Assembly: GCF_029760895.1 (NCBI RefSeq)
Contig: NZ_CP121679.1
Span: 2,928,001 to 2,992,000 of the forward strand
DNA from: Ancylobacter sp. WKF20
Lineage (GTDB): Bacteria > Pseudomonadota > Alphaproteobacteria > Rhizobiales > Xanthobacteraceae
Direction: 5' to 3'
Length of the DNA stretch: 64,000 nucleotides
Shown piece by piece: positions 18,864 through 27,342 of this stretch. Under the pieces are notes generated by a model. It was not told the DNA's origin. It saw only the letters and a list, made by a program, of their open reading frames with translations, and ran no database searches. How positions within the stretch are numbered: position 1 is the first letter of the stretch; every line of letters begins with the position of its first letter. The translations under genes were made by a program, and so were the position numbers.

Positions 18864-21254
18864 ATGGCCGCCCAGAAGTCGATCGCCGACACGCCCACCG
18901 CCTACACCGCCGATCTCGCGCTGCTGGAGGAGTTGGAGCGCAAGATCCTCTGGCTGGCGACCTGGACCATCCACAACGCCAACCACATCCGGCCCAATGT
19001 CGACGGGCTGAAGGTCGGCGGCCATCAGGCCTCCTCCGCCTCGCTCGCCACCATCATGACCGCGCTCTATCTCAACGCGCTGCGGCCGGAAGACCGGGTG
19101 GCGGTGAAGCCCCATGCCAGCCCGATCTTCCACGCCATCCAGTATCTGCTCGGCAACCAGACGCGGGCGAAGCTGGAGAACTTCCGCGGCTATAAGGGCG
19201 CGCAGTCCTACCCCTCCCGCACCAAGGACGTGGACGACGTCGATTTCTCCACCGGCTCCGTCGGCCTCGGCGTCGCGCAGACGCTGTTCGCCTCTCTGGT
19301 GCAGGATTACCTGACCGCCAAGGGGCTCGGCCATGGGCCGGAAGGCAAGATGATCGCGCTCGTCGGCGATGCCGAGATGGACGAGGGCAACATCTTCGAG
19401 GCGCTGCTGGAAGGCTGGAAGCACGGCCTGCGCAACACCTGGTGGATCGTCGATTACAACCGCCAGAGCCTTGATGCCGTGGTGCGCGAAGGGCTTTGGC
19501 AGCGTTTCGAGAGCATTTTCCGCAATTTCGGCTGGGACGTCGTCATCCTCAAGCATGGCCGCCTGCAGCAGGCCGCCTTTGCCGAGCCGGGCGGGGAGAA
19601 GCTGCGCGACTGGATCGATTCCTGCCCCAACCAGCTCTATTCCGCCCTCACCTTCCAGGGCGGCGCGGCCTGGCGCAGGCGCCTGCTCGACGAGATCGGC
19701 GATCAGGGCCCCGTCACCGCTTTGATCGAGCGGCGCACGGATGAGGAACTTGCCGCGCTCATGGCCAATCTCGGCGGGCATGATCTGCCCTCGCTGATCG
19801 ACGCCTTCGCGCAGGCCCGCACCCATGACCGACCGGTCTGCTTCATCGCCTACACCATCAAGGGCTTCGGCCTGCCGCTCGCTGGCCACAAGGACAACCA
19901 TGCCGGTCTCATGACACCGGCGCAGGTGGAAAGCCTGCGCGCCCGCCACGGCGTGCGCCCCGGTCATGAATGGGAGAAGTTCGAGGGGCTGACACTGCCC
20001 GTCGCGACGCTCGATGCTTTCCTGAAGGCCGTGCCCTTCAACGCCCAGGGCCCCCGCCGGCATCAGGCGCCGCGCATTGCCGTGCCGGAGACGCTCGACG
20101 TGCCGCTGCAGCCGGCGATGTCGACCCAGCAGGGTTTCGGCCTGATCCTCAACGAGATCGGCAAGCAGGACAGCGCCTTCGCCAGCCGCCTCGTCACCAC
20201 CTCGCCGGATGTGACGGTCTCGACCAATCTCGGCGGCTTCGTGAACCGGCGCGGCCTGTTCGCGCGCGAGGAACTGGCGGACACGTTCAAAAAGGAGCGC
20301 ATCCCCTCCACCTTCAATTGGGAATTTTCGCCCAAGGGCCAGCATCTGGAGCTCGGCATCGCCGAGATGAACCTGTTCATCATGCTCTCGGCGCTCGGCC
20401 TCTCCCATTCGCTGTTCGGCGAGCGGCTGCTGCCCATCGGCACGCTCTACGATCCCTTCATCGAGCGCGGGCTCGATGCGCTGAACTATGCCTGCTACCA
20501 GGATGCCCGCTTCATCATCGCCGCCACCCCCTCCGGCGTGACGCTGGCGCCGGAAGGCGGCGCGCACCAGTCCATCGCCACCCCGCTGATCGGCATGGCA
20601 CAGGACGGGCTGGCGAGCTTCGAGCCGGCCTTTGTCGACGAACTCGCGGTCATCCTGCGGCACGGGCTGGTGAATCTTCAGGAAGAGGACGGCCAGTCGC
20701 TCTATCTGCGGCTTTCCACCCGCACCATCGACCAGCCCGCGCGCACCATGAACGCGGCGCTCGCGGCCGACATCGTCAAGGGCGGCTACTGGCTGCGCCG
20801 GCCGGGGCCGAACGCGCAGGTAGTCGTCGCCTATCAGGGCGCGCTGGCGCCGGAAGCCATCGAGGCGGTCGGGCTGATGGCGGAGGACCGGCGCGATGTG
20901 GGCCTGCTCGCCATCACCTCGGCCGACCGGCTCCATGCCGGCTGGAACGTGGCGCAGCGGGCGCGCGAGGAAGGGGCGCCGACGCCGCCCAGCCCTGTCG
21001 AGGCGCTGCTCGCCGAGGTGCCAGCGGGCTGCGCTCTGGTCACCCTTGTCGACGGCCACCCCGCGACGCTCGGCTGGCTCGGCGCCGTTCACGGGCATCG
21101 CACGCGGGCGCTGGGGGTGGAGAAGTTCGGCCAGACCGGCACGCTGGTGGATATTTACCGCCATTACGGGCTGGACGCGCAGGGGATCGTGCGCGCCGCG
21201 CAGGCCGTCGCGCCGGGGCGGCCCATCCGGTATCTTCGCACCGTCGGCGGTTAA
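18864..21254 (+). CDS. pyruvate dehydrogenase E1-like / transketolase-like ThDP enzyme
   Basis: The 796-aa protein resembles homodimeric E1 (AceE) but is about 90 residues shorter. The ThDP-binding region is LVGDAEMDEGNIFEALLEGW followed by IVDYNRQSLD, then YTIKGFGLPLAGHKDNHAG, with the transketolase-type pyrimidine domain (LGIAEMNLFIMLSALGLS) and a C-terminal domain. It would decarboxylate a 2-oxoacid such as pyruvate or 2-oxobutyrate, normally with E2 and E3, but no E2 or E3 gene is near. Start ATG 18864 follows GGGAG. The divergent Lrp gene suggests an amino-acid-derived 2-oxoacid, as with MdeB of pseudomonads; a stand-alone transketolase role is the alternative. Confidence 0.75.
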   Translation: MAAQKSIADTPTAYTADLALLEELERKILWLATWTIHNANHIRPNVDGLKVGGHQASSASLATIMTALYLNALRPEDRVAVKPHASPIFHAIQYLLGNQTRAKLENFRGYKGAQSYPSRTKDVDDVDFSTGSVGLGVAQTLFASLVQDYLTAKGLGHGPEGKMIALVGDAEMDEGNIFEALLEGWKHGLRNTWWIVDYNRQSLDAVVREGLWQRFESIFRNFGWDVVILKHGRLQQAAFAEPGGEKLRDWIDSCPNQLYSALTFQGGAAWRRRLLDEIGDQGPVTALIERRTDEELAALMANLGGHDLPSLIDAFAQARTHDRPVCFIAYTIKGFGLPLAGHKDNHAGLMTPAQVESLRARHGVRPGHEWEKFEGLTLPVATLDAFLKAVPFNAQGPRRHQAPRIAVPETLDVPLQPAMSTQQGFGLILNEIGKQDSAFASRLVTTSPDVTVSTNLGGFVNRRGLFAREELADTFKKERIPSTFNWEFSPKGQHLELGIAEMNLFIMLSALGLSHSLFGERLLPIGTLYDPFIERGLDALNYACYQDARFIIAATPSGVTLAPEGGAHQSIATPLIGMAQDGLASFEPAFVDELAVILRHGLVNLQEEDGQSLYLRLSTRTIDQPARTMNAALAADIVKGGYWLRRPGPNAQVVVAYQGALAPEAIEAVGLMAEDRRDVGLLAITSADRLHAGWNVAQRAREEGAPTPPSPVEALLAEVPAGCALVTLVDGHPATLGWLGAVHGHRTRALGVEKFGQTGTLVDIYRHYGLDAQGIVRAAQAVAPGRPIRYLRTVGG

Positions 21255-21270
21255 CGGCACCCCGCCCCAT

Positions 21271-21378
21271 CGTCATCCCGGACGGCCGAAAGGCCGATCC
21301 GGGATCGTGATACGATCCGGGATCGCGAGACGAATGGACAGCGATCCCGGCTCTCCGCTGCGCTCGGCCGGGATGACG
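21271..21378. repeat. intergenic repeat cluster, family B
   Basis: Inverted and direct copies of the GATCCGGGAT / ATCCCGG motif occur: CGTCATCCCGGACGGCC to GGCCGATCCGGGATCG, then GATCCGGGATCGCGAG, then GCGATCCCGG to GGCCGGGATGACG. They lie between the convergent E1-like and formate dehydrogenase genes. Confidence 0.75.
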
Positions 21379-21392
21379 GAGATCCATTCCGC

Positions 21393-21469
21393 AAAAGAAA
21401 GGCGCCAGCTCGCGAGGGCCGGCGCCGAGAGGAAGTTCGGGGGGCGACGGCGCCGCAGCCGGCGCCGTC
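21393..21469 (-). terminator. double hairpin terminator region after formate dehydrogenase
   Basis: On the minus strand, 52 bp after the stop, a perfect stem GACGGCGCC/GGCGCCGTC (21446-21469) is followed by a second GGCGCC/GGCGCC stem (21401-21426) that ends in a T-rich run (TTTCTTTT, 21393-21400). The second has the form of an intrinsic terminator. Confidence 0.65.
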
Positions 21470-21520
21470 AGGATTGAAGCGGGCGGCGCCGCGTCCAGCA
21501 CCGCCCGTCGAGGCGGAGGG

Positions 21521-22726
21521 TCAGCCCGCCTTCTTGAACTTCGCCGCCTCTTCCGAGCCGCCGGTGGCATTGCCCTTGGAGTAGGAATGCGCGCCGGTGC
21601 CGGCGAGCGCGCCGCCCTGCACGATCAGGTACTCGTCGCGGATCGCCCGGCCCTCGAAGAAGCATTCGAGGATCTCGCGCGTGCCCGCCGCATAGCGGGT
21701 CTGGGCGGTCAGCGAGGTGCCGGAAATGTGCGGCGTCATGCCGTTCCACTTCATCGTGCGCCAGGGGTGATCCTGCGGCGCCGGCTGCGGGAACCACACG
21801 TCGCCCGCATAGCCCGCCAGCTGCCCGCTCTCCATGGCGCGGGCGATGGCGTCGCGGTCGCACAGCTTGCCGCGCGCGGTGTTGACGATATAGGCGCCGC
21901 GCTTGAACAGCTTCAGCGTCTCGTCATTGATCATGTGCTCGGTTTCGGGGTGCAGCGGGCAGTTGAGCGTCACCACGTCGCAATGCGGGTACATCTCCTC
22001 GCGCGTGGCGTGGAAGGTGAGGTTCAGCTCCTTCTCCACCGCTTCCGGCAGGCGGTGGCGGTCGGTGTAGTGCAGCTTCACGTCGAAGGGCGCGAGGCGG
22101 CGCAGCACGGCGAGGCCGATGCGGCCGGCGGCCACGGTGCCGACGCTCATCGCTTCCAGATCATAGGAATGCGCCACGCAATCGGCGATGTTCCAGCCGC
22201 CCTTGCGGGCCCAGTCATGCGAGGGGATGTAGTTGCGCACGAGGCCGAGGATCATCATCACCACATGCTCGGCGACGCTGATCGAGTTGCAGTAGGTGAC
22301 TTCCGCCACCGTGATGTTGCGGTCGATCGCCGCCTGCAGGTCGACATGGTCCGAACCGATGCCGGCGGTGAGCGCGAGCTTGAGGTTCTTCGCCTTGGCG
22401 ATGCGCTCAGGCGTGAGATAGGCCGGCCAGAAGGGCTGGGAGATCACCACATCGGCGTCGACCAGTTCCTTCTCGAACACCGAGTTCGGGCCATCCTTGT
22501 CGGAGGTCACGACCAGCGTATGGCCCTGCGATTCCAGGTATTTGCGCAGGCCAAGCTCGCCGGAGACGGAACCCAGCAGCGTGCCGGGCGTGAAGTCGAT
22601 CGCCTTCGGCGTGGGGAGCGTCTGGCCGCCGGGATAATGGTCGATCTTCGGCAGGTCGTCGCGGGCATAGCTGGTGGGGTAGCCATCGATCGGATCGTCG
22701 TAAAGAACGCAAAGAACCTTCGCCAT
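21521..22726 (-). CDS. fdh: NAD-dependent formate dehydrogenase
   Basis: The 401-aa D-2-hydroxyacid dehydrogenase-type enzyme matches the Pseudomonas sp. 101/Ancylobacter FDH from first to last residue (starts MAKVLCVLYDDPIDGYP, ends GNATGGSEEAAKFKKAG). Visible are the formate-binding region (SQPFWPAYLTPERIAKAKN), the catalytic Asn in TYCNSISVAEH, the Rossmann stretch TVAAGRIGLAVL, the Arg in NTARGKL and the His in TPHISGT. It oxidises formate to CO2 with NAD+, the last energy-yielding step of C1 oxidation. The ATG has a strong AGGAGAGGAG leader. A LysR gene lies upstream on the same strand. Confidence 0.96.
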   Translation of the reverse strand: MAKVLCVLYDDPIDGYPTSYARDDLPKIDHYPGGQTLPTPKAIDFTPGTLLGSVSGELGLRKYLESQGHTLVVTSDKDGPNSVFEKELVDADVVISQPFWPAYLTPERIAKAKNLKLALTAGIGSDHVDLQAAIDRNITVAEVTYCNSISVAEHVVMMILGLVRNYIPSHDWARKGGWNIADCVAHSYDLEAMSVGTVAAGRIGLAVLRRLAPFDVKLHYTDRHRLPEAVEKELNLTFHATREEMYPHCDVVTLNCPLHPETEHMINDETLKLFKRGAYIVNTARGKLCDRDAIARAMESGQLAGYAGDVWFPQPAPQDHPWRTMKWNGMTPHISGTSLTAQTRYAAGTREILECFFEGRAIRDEYLIVQGGALAGTGAHSYSKGNATGGSEEAAKFKKAG

Positions 22727-22985
22727 GGGGGCGTCTCCTCTCCTGGGGTAAGCGGGGACGCTTCCGCCGTGCGCACGGCAGACCCTTCAAGCCATCACGG
22801 ACTTAGGTACCGGCAGGCGCTCCAGCTTGCCGCTGGATCGGAGCGCTGTGCGGCGGGCATCCTCCACATCGGCCGGATCAGCTCTGCGAACCGCCCCGGA
22901 CCAATGGGGAGAGACTGCCCGCCGGAGCGCTGGCGCGCAAATCGAAAGGAAGCAACGATTGATAGACGGCGCCGATGAAGAACGT

Positions 22986-23912
22986 CTATTTCAAATCAGT
23001 CTCAAGTAAATCTGCATCTCCAGCCGCGCCATTCCGCCAAGAACGGGCGAATTTCAGCAAAGCGCCGGCCACAGGACTGAGCGGATCGCGCTCCGTCAGC
23101 ACCAGACCCACCGGCTGTACATGGACGGGATCGACCAGCGGCACGGCGACGAGATCGCCGGCGTCGCCAAGACCACGGAAACTCGCCTCCGGCACGATGC
23201 TGGTCCACGGCCCGCGCCGCACGAAAGACCACACGCCCATGAAGGAGTTGGTCTCGATCGCCGGCTGCGAGGCGAGTCCGGCCTCCGCCATCACATGATC
23301 GATGATGCGGCGGTTCTGCATGTCCGGCGTGAGCAGGCAGAGCGGCTGCCGGGCGGCCTCCTCCCAGCGCAGCGAGCGGCGCCGCGCCAACGGCTCCCCC
23401 GCCCGCGTCACGAAGACATAGCGCTCGACATAGAGCGGCAGCCGGCGCACCCGGTTCAGTGGCTCGTTTTCCAGATAGGTGATGCCGGCATCGAGATCGA
23501 GCTCGTCGAGCCCCCGCTGGATCGCCGCCGAGCTCAGCGTGAGCATCTGCACCTTCACCTCGGGAAAGCGGTCGCGGAATGGCGCCAGCAGCGCGGGCGC
23601 GGCGGCGGTGGCGGCCGGGATGGCGCCGAGCCGCAGCGTGCCGGAGAGCCGCGCCCCGGTCTCCGCCCGCTCCTGCCGCAGGCTCTCATAATCCGCCGCG
23701 ATCTGCCGCGCCCAGGCCAGCACGCGCTCGCCCTGCGCGGTGAAGCCGAGAAAGCGATGGCCACGCACCACGATGGGCAGCCCCAGCTCCTCCTCCAGCT
23801 TGCGGATGCCGGCGGAAAGCGTGGGCTGAGTGACGTTGCAGGCCTGCGCGGCGCGGCCGAAATGCTTCTCGCGCGAGAGCGCGACGAGATAATGCATCTG
23901 GCGGACGAACAT
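22986..23912 (-). CDS. LysR-family regulator next to formate dehydrogenase
   Basis: The 308-aa protein has an N-terminal HTH (MHYLVALSREKHFGRAAQAC, VTQPTLSAGIRKLEEELGL) and the LysR effector domain (GTLRLGAIPAATAAAPALL). It is 259 bp upstream of fdh in the same direction, suggesting control of formate oxidation as with LysR proteins beside other formate dehydrogenase genes. The last codons overlap the right arm of an inverted repeat (ATAGACG at 22962-22968, CGTCTAT at 22983-22989), which may be a weak terminator or a regulatory dyad. Confidence 0.88.
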   Translation of the reverse strand: MFVRQMHYLVALSREKHFGRAAQACNVTQPTLSAGIRKLEEELGLPIVVRGHRFLGFTAQGERVLAWARQIAADYESLRQERAETGARLSGTLRLGAIPAATAAAPALLAPFRDRFPEVKVQMLTLSSAAIQRGLDELDLDAGITYLENEPLNRVRRLPLYVERYVFVTRAGEPLARRRSLRWEEAARQPLCLLTPDMQNRRIIDHVMAEAGLASQPAIETNSFMGVWSFVRRGPWTSIVPEASFRGLGDAGDLVAVPLVDPVHVQPVGLVLTERDPLSPVAGALLKFARSWRNGAAGDADLLETDLK

Positions 23913-23963
23913 GGGCGCGCTCCGGGGGCGAGGTGCGGTGAGGCGACAGGCCGGCGCGCCCTT

Positions 23964-24863
23964 TTATTCCTTTTCGGATACAGCTTTCAAATAGACCTTG
24001 AGCCGGCGGCGGAAGGCGCGGGGCGTCTCGGCGAACAGCCTTCGGTGCAGCCGCAGCGCGGAGAGCACCAGCCGGGCCTGCCGCGCGGCGATGGCATCGG
24101 CCAGCGGCTGACGCCAGCTTTGCCGCCCTGCCGGCAAAGCGGCGAGTTCGGCGGCGAGCACGGCGAGGTCCTGATGCTTGCCGAGCTTGTCGCGCAGCCT
24201 TTGCAGCTCAGCCACCCACACCTTGCCGAGCGCCGGCCAGGCCTCGCTCACCAGCTCCATCTGGTAGCGCTGCGCCACCACCGCCTTGCGCAGCTCATGC
24301 AGGCTCTCGGGATCGCCGGGATCGATCGAGCGGACAAGCCGCCGGCCGCGGGCATATTCATCGCGCAGGGCACGCAGCAGCGCGGATCGGTCCATGCGGG
24401 CGGCAAAACGCGGCCCCGCCTCCCGGCAGGCGGCAACGAGAGCGGTAAGATCCTCCCGGTGCGGCGCAAGCCCCACCGCCTCATGCGCGCCGCCGGCCGC
24501 CAGCGCCCGGGCCGCCGCGCGATGCGCCGCTGGCGTGAGGTATGATTTTGCCGCGAGATCGGTCAGCGCGTCCCGCCGCGCCTGCGTGTCACGCGCCCCG
24601 GCCAGCCGGCGCGCCGCCTCCCCCAGCGCCGCGCGCAACGCCTTGGCCTCGCCGCGATGCTCGCCGCCGATCAGCCGCAGCAGCGCCCGCAGCCGCTTGA
24701 ACGCCTTGCGCAGCTCATGCACCGCCCGCACCGGGTCTTCCAGCCCCAAAGCCGCCTCCGCCTCCCCGGCGGCCTGGGCGAACGGACCCGCGAACACCGT
24801 GAGAGAGGGCGCTGGCGGCAGGGTATCAGCGGACGCAGGGCGGCCATGCACAGTTTCGCTCAT
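23964..24863 (-). CDS. CHAD-domain protein
   Basis: The protein of about 299 aa is helical and rich in Ala, Arg and Leu. Two characteristic segments, VHELRKAFKRLRALLRLIGG and LHELRKAVVAQRYQMELV, mark the two halves of a CHAD domain, whose conserved His and Lys/Arg residues are known to bind polyphosphate. I start at ATG 24863 (MSETVHGRP). The usual CYTH domain is absent, so it is a stand-alone CHAD. It is followed on the same strand by the LysR gene 51 bp away. A role with polyphosphate granules is inferred from the family only. Confidence 0.82.
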   Translation of the reverse strand: MSETVHGRPASADTLPPAPSLTVFAGPFAQAAGEAEAALGLEDPVRAVHELRKAFKRLRALLRLIGGEHRGEAKALRAALGEAARRLAGARDTQARRDALTDLAAKSYLTPAAHRAAARALAAGGAHEAVGLAPHREDLTALVAACREAGPRFAARMDRSALLRALRDEYARGRRLVRSIDPGDPESLHELRKAVVAQRYQMELVSEAWPALGKVWVAELQRLRDKLGKHQDLAVLAAELAALPAGRQSWRQPLADAIAARQARLVLSALRLHRRLFAETPRAFRRRLKVYLKAVSEKE

Positions 24864-24949
24864 CTCGCTTTGTCCTTGCGGCGCAACGGTTTGGCGGCCA
24901 TCTTGGCACAGGCTGCGACGGCGCGATGACAAAAACGACGCTGCCCCCC

Positions 24950-24978
24950 TTTCAATTGCCCATGCGGATTGCTAGATA
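24950..24978 (+). promoter_or_regulatory. promoter of the initiator tRNA gene
   Basis: TTTCAA (24950-24955) and TAGATA (24973-24978) are separated by exactly 17 bp and would start transcription near 24985, about 30 bp before the tRNA. This is a good sigma-70-type match for a stable RNA promoter. Confidence 0.55.
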
Positions 24979-25015
24979 CCCGGCGTCGGCGGCGCCCTGG
25001 TGCCCCCGGCTCTGA

Positions 25016-25092
<77 letters not shown>

Positions 25093-25102
25093 AAACAGCG
25101 AC

Positions 25103-25135
25103 AAAACCCGCAGCCTCGGCTGCGGGTTTTGTTGT
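25103..25135 (+). terminator. intrinsic terminator of the tRNA gene
   Basis: AAAACCCGCAGCC and GGCTGCGGGTTTT form a perfect 13-bp stem (25103-25130) around TC, followed by GTTGTTTT. It begins 10 bp after the tRNA. Confidence 0.85.
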
Positions 25136-25139
25136 TTTA

Positions 25140-25390
25140 ACGGCCCTGCCCGGCGCCTGGCGCTCGGTCCATGCGAGGATGGTGCGACGTTCGCCATGCG
25201 ATGCCGCGAACATTTCGCCCCGCTCCTGGACGGGCATCAGCACGATCCGCTCGATCAGCATCCGCAAAACTTACGCTGCCTGAGGCCTATCCTCTGGCCT
25301 GTTCAACGCATGGGGCAGGGTCGCGACCTTGCTCGCCTAGATGGCGGCGGCCCTTGCCAGATGTCCCGAACAGTTGTGCCGCTGCCGCAA
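25140..25390 (-). pseudogene. decayed C-terminal remnant of a serine recombinase
   Basis: Reading the minus strand gives ..AAI*ASKVATLPHALNRPEDRPQAA*VLRMLIERIVLMPV.., which matches the tail of large serine recombinases, where consensus is YRxKVAxLxxALN followed by AAExLRxLIERIVLTP. Two nonsense codons interrupt it: TAG (25339-25337) where Tyr is expected and TAA (25273-25271) where Glu is expected. Each is one substitution from the expected codon. It continues as ERGEMFAASHGERRTILAW. No N-terminal catalytic domain is visible. It lies directly beyond the tRNA terminator, as left by a decayed integrated element. Confidence 0.55.
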
Positions 25391-25760
25391 GCTCAGCCTG
25401 ACTCCAGAACTGCACTGGCGGTCCCGCCATGGTGATTTCCCGGCCTCGGACCAAATGTCTAAGGGCTCCTGCGGATAGGCCGTGACCGGCTGAGGCCATA
25501 AACATGGCCCTGCAACGAGCAACAGCTGCGGACATCGTCGCGACACATGGACCCCGGTTTCACAGAGTTCTGAGGGGGCATGCGCCATACTAGGTTGGCG
25601 CTTATTCCCTCGCTTCTGCCGCGCTCGTCACGGACCAAGCGCATCATCATCGCCATTCGATCACGCGCCCGTGGCCTTCCGGCCGTGCGGTCTGCCGTGC
25701 CTTGCGCCGTGCCCGTGCGGTGCGCCGTTATCGAGAGACCCGGCCAACGGAGCCGCCAAG
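25391..25760. other. gene-free stretch before cydA
   Basis: About 370 bp hold only short open frames with no recognisable protein. The base composition is less GC-rich than the surroundings at 25.4-25.6 kb, compatible with leftover foreign DNA next to the recombinase remnant. The cydA promoter presumably lies in the last 150 bp, but I see no convincing -35/-10 pair or Fnr-type box. Confidence 0.4.
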
Positions 25761-27338
25761 ATGGAACTCAACGTCGTCGATCTGTCGCGTCTGCAATTCG
25801 CGATGACCGCGCTCTACCACTTCCTGTTCGTCCCGCTCACCCTCGGCCTCTCCATGCTGCTCGGCATCATGGAGACCGTCTATGTGATGACAGGGCGGCC
25901 GATCTGGCGCCAGATGACCAAATTCTGGGGCACGCTGTTCGGCATCAACTTCGTGCTCGGCGTCTCCACCGGCATCGTCATGGAATTCCAGTTCGGCATG
26001 AACTGGAGCTATTACAGCCATTATGTCGGCGACATATTCGGCGCGCCGCTGGCCATTGAAGGGCTGATGGCCTTCTTCCTGGAGGCGACCTTCGTCGGCC
26101 TGTTCTTCTTCGGTTGGGACAAGCTTTCCAGGCTCGGCCATCTCGTCGCCACCTGGTGCGTGGCGATCGGCTCGAACCTGTCGGCGCTGTGGATCCTGAT
26201 CGCCAATGGCTGGATGCAGAACCCCACGGGCTCGGCCTTCAACCCGCAGACCATGCGCATGGAGGTGAGCGACTTCTACGCCGTGTTGATGAACCCAGTG
26301 GCGCAGGCGAAGTTCGTCCATACCGTTTCGGCCGGCTATGTCACCGCCTCGCTCTTCGTGCTCGGAGTCTCCGCCTGGTACGTGCTGAAGGGCCGGCATA
26401 TCGAACTCGCCAAGCGCTCCATGACGGTCGCCGCCTCCTTCGGCCTCGCCGCCTCGCTCTCCGTGGTCGTGCTGGGCGACGAGAGCGGCTATCTCACCAC
26501 CGAGCACCAGAAGATGAAGCTCGCCGCCATCGAGGCGATGTGGGAGACCGAGCCGGCGCCGGCCGCCTTCACCCTGTTCGGCCTGCCGAGCAATGAGGAC
26601 CGCGAGACCCATTACGCGGTGCGCATTCCGTGGATGATGGGCCTGATCGCAACCCGCTCGCTCGACACCACCGTGCCTGGCATCGACGAGCTGGTCGGCC
26701 AGGCGCAGGACCGGATCAATAGCGGCCTTGTCGCCTTCGACGCCCTGCAGAAGATCCGCGCCACGGCGCCGGGCGCACCCATCGACCCGGCCGTGCAGAA
26801 GGCCTTTGAGGATCACGGGGCCGATCTCGGCTACGCGCTGCTGCTGAAGCGCCATGTCGACGATCCCCGCACCGCCACGCCGCAGCAGATCACCGCCGCG
26901 GCCTGGGACACGGTGCCGAGCGTACCGACGCTGTTCTGGTCGTTCCGCGTCATGGTCGGGCTCGGCTTCTTCTTCATCCTGCTGACCGGCACCTTCTTCC
27001 TGCTCTCGGCGCGGCGCAGTCTCGATCGTTACCGCCCGCTGCTCTGGCTCGCCGTGCTCGCCATCCCGCTGCCCTGGGTCGCGGCGGAAATGGGCTGGGT
27101 GGTGGCGGAGATCGGCCGCCAGCCCTGGATCATCGAAGGTGTGCTGCCCACCGCCGCCGCCGTCTCGAATCTCGGCGCGGCCACGGTGCTGACGACCATT
27201 CTCGGCTTCGCGGCGATCTACACCGTGCTCATCATCATCGAGATGGCGCTGATGATCCGCGCCATTCGCAAGGGGCCGGAGCCGGACGATACGCCGGAAG
27301 CCGCCCTCCTTCCCGCCCATCTCGTCGCCGCGGAGTGA
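25761..27338 (+). CDS. cydA: cytochrome bd ubiquinol oxidase subunit I
   Basis: The 525-aa membrane protein starts MELNVVDLSRLQFAMTALYH; the heme-b595 ligand His is in LYHFLFVPLTLGLS. A long quinol loop of the E. coli type is present (LGDESGYLTTEHQKMKLAAIEAMWETEP region), as is the GRQPWIIEGVLPT motif near residue 455. With CydB and CydX it forms a high-affinity, non-proton-pumping quinol oxidase in the inner membrane, used at low oxygen. The ATG at 25761 is chosen because family similarity begins there. It begins a cydABX operon. Confidence 0.95.
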   Translation: MELNVVDLSRLQFAMTALYHFLFVPLTLGLSMLLGIMETVYVMTGRPIWRQMTKFWGTLFGINFVLGVSTGIVMEFQFGMNWSYYSHYVGDIFGAPLAIEGLMAFFLEATFVGLFFFGWDKLSRLGHLVATWCVAIGSNLSALWILIANGWMQNPTGSAFNPQTMRMEVSDFYAVLMNPVAQAKFVHTVSAGYVTASLFVLGVSAWYVLKGRHIELAKRSMTVAASFGLAASLSVVVLGDESGYLTTEHQKMKLAAIEAMWETEPAPAAFTLFGLPSNEDRETHYAVRIPWMMGLIATRSLDTTVPGIDELVGQAQDRINSGLVAFDALQKIRATAPGAPIDPAVQKAFEDHGADLGYALLLKRHVDDPRTATPQQITAAAWDTVPSVPTLFWSFRVMVGLGFFFILLTGTFFLLSARRSLDRYRPLLWLAVLAIPLPWVAAEMGWVVAEIGRQPWIIEGVLPTAAAVSNLGAATVLTTILGFAAIYTVLIIIEMALMIRAIRKGPEPDDTPEAALLPAHLVAAE

Positions 27339-27342
27339 GGCC

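Noticed and set aside
18777..21260. 827-codon open frame on the minus strand
   Set aside because: It covers exactly the E1-like gene on the other strand and has no recognisable motif; the plus-strand frame has clear ThDP motifs and a ribosome site.
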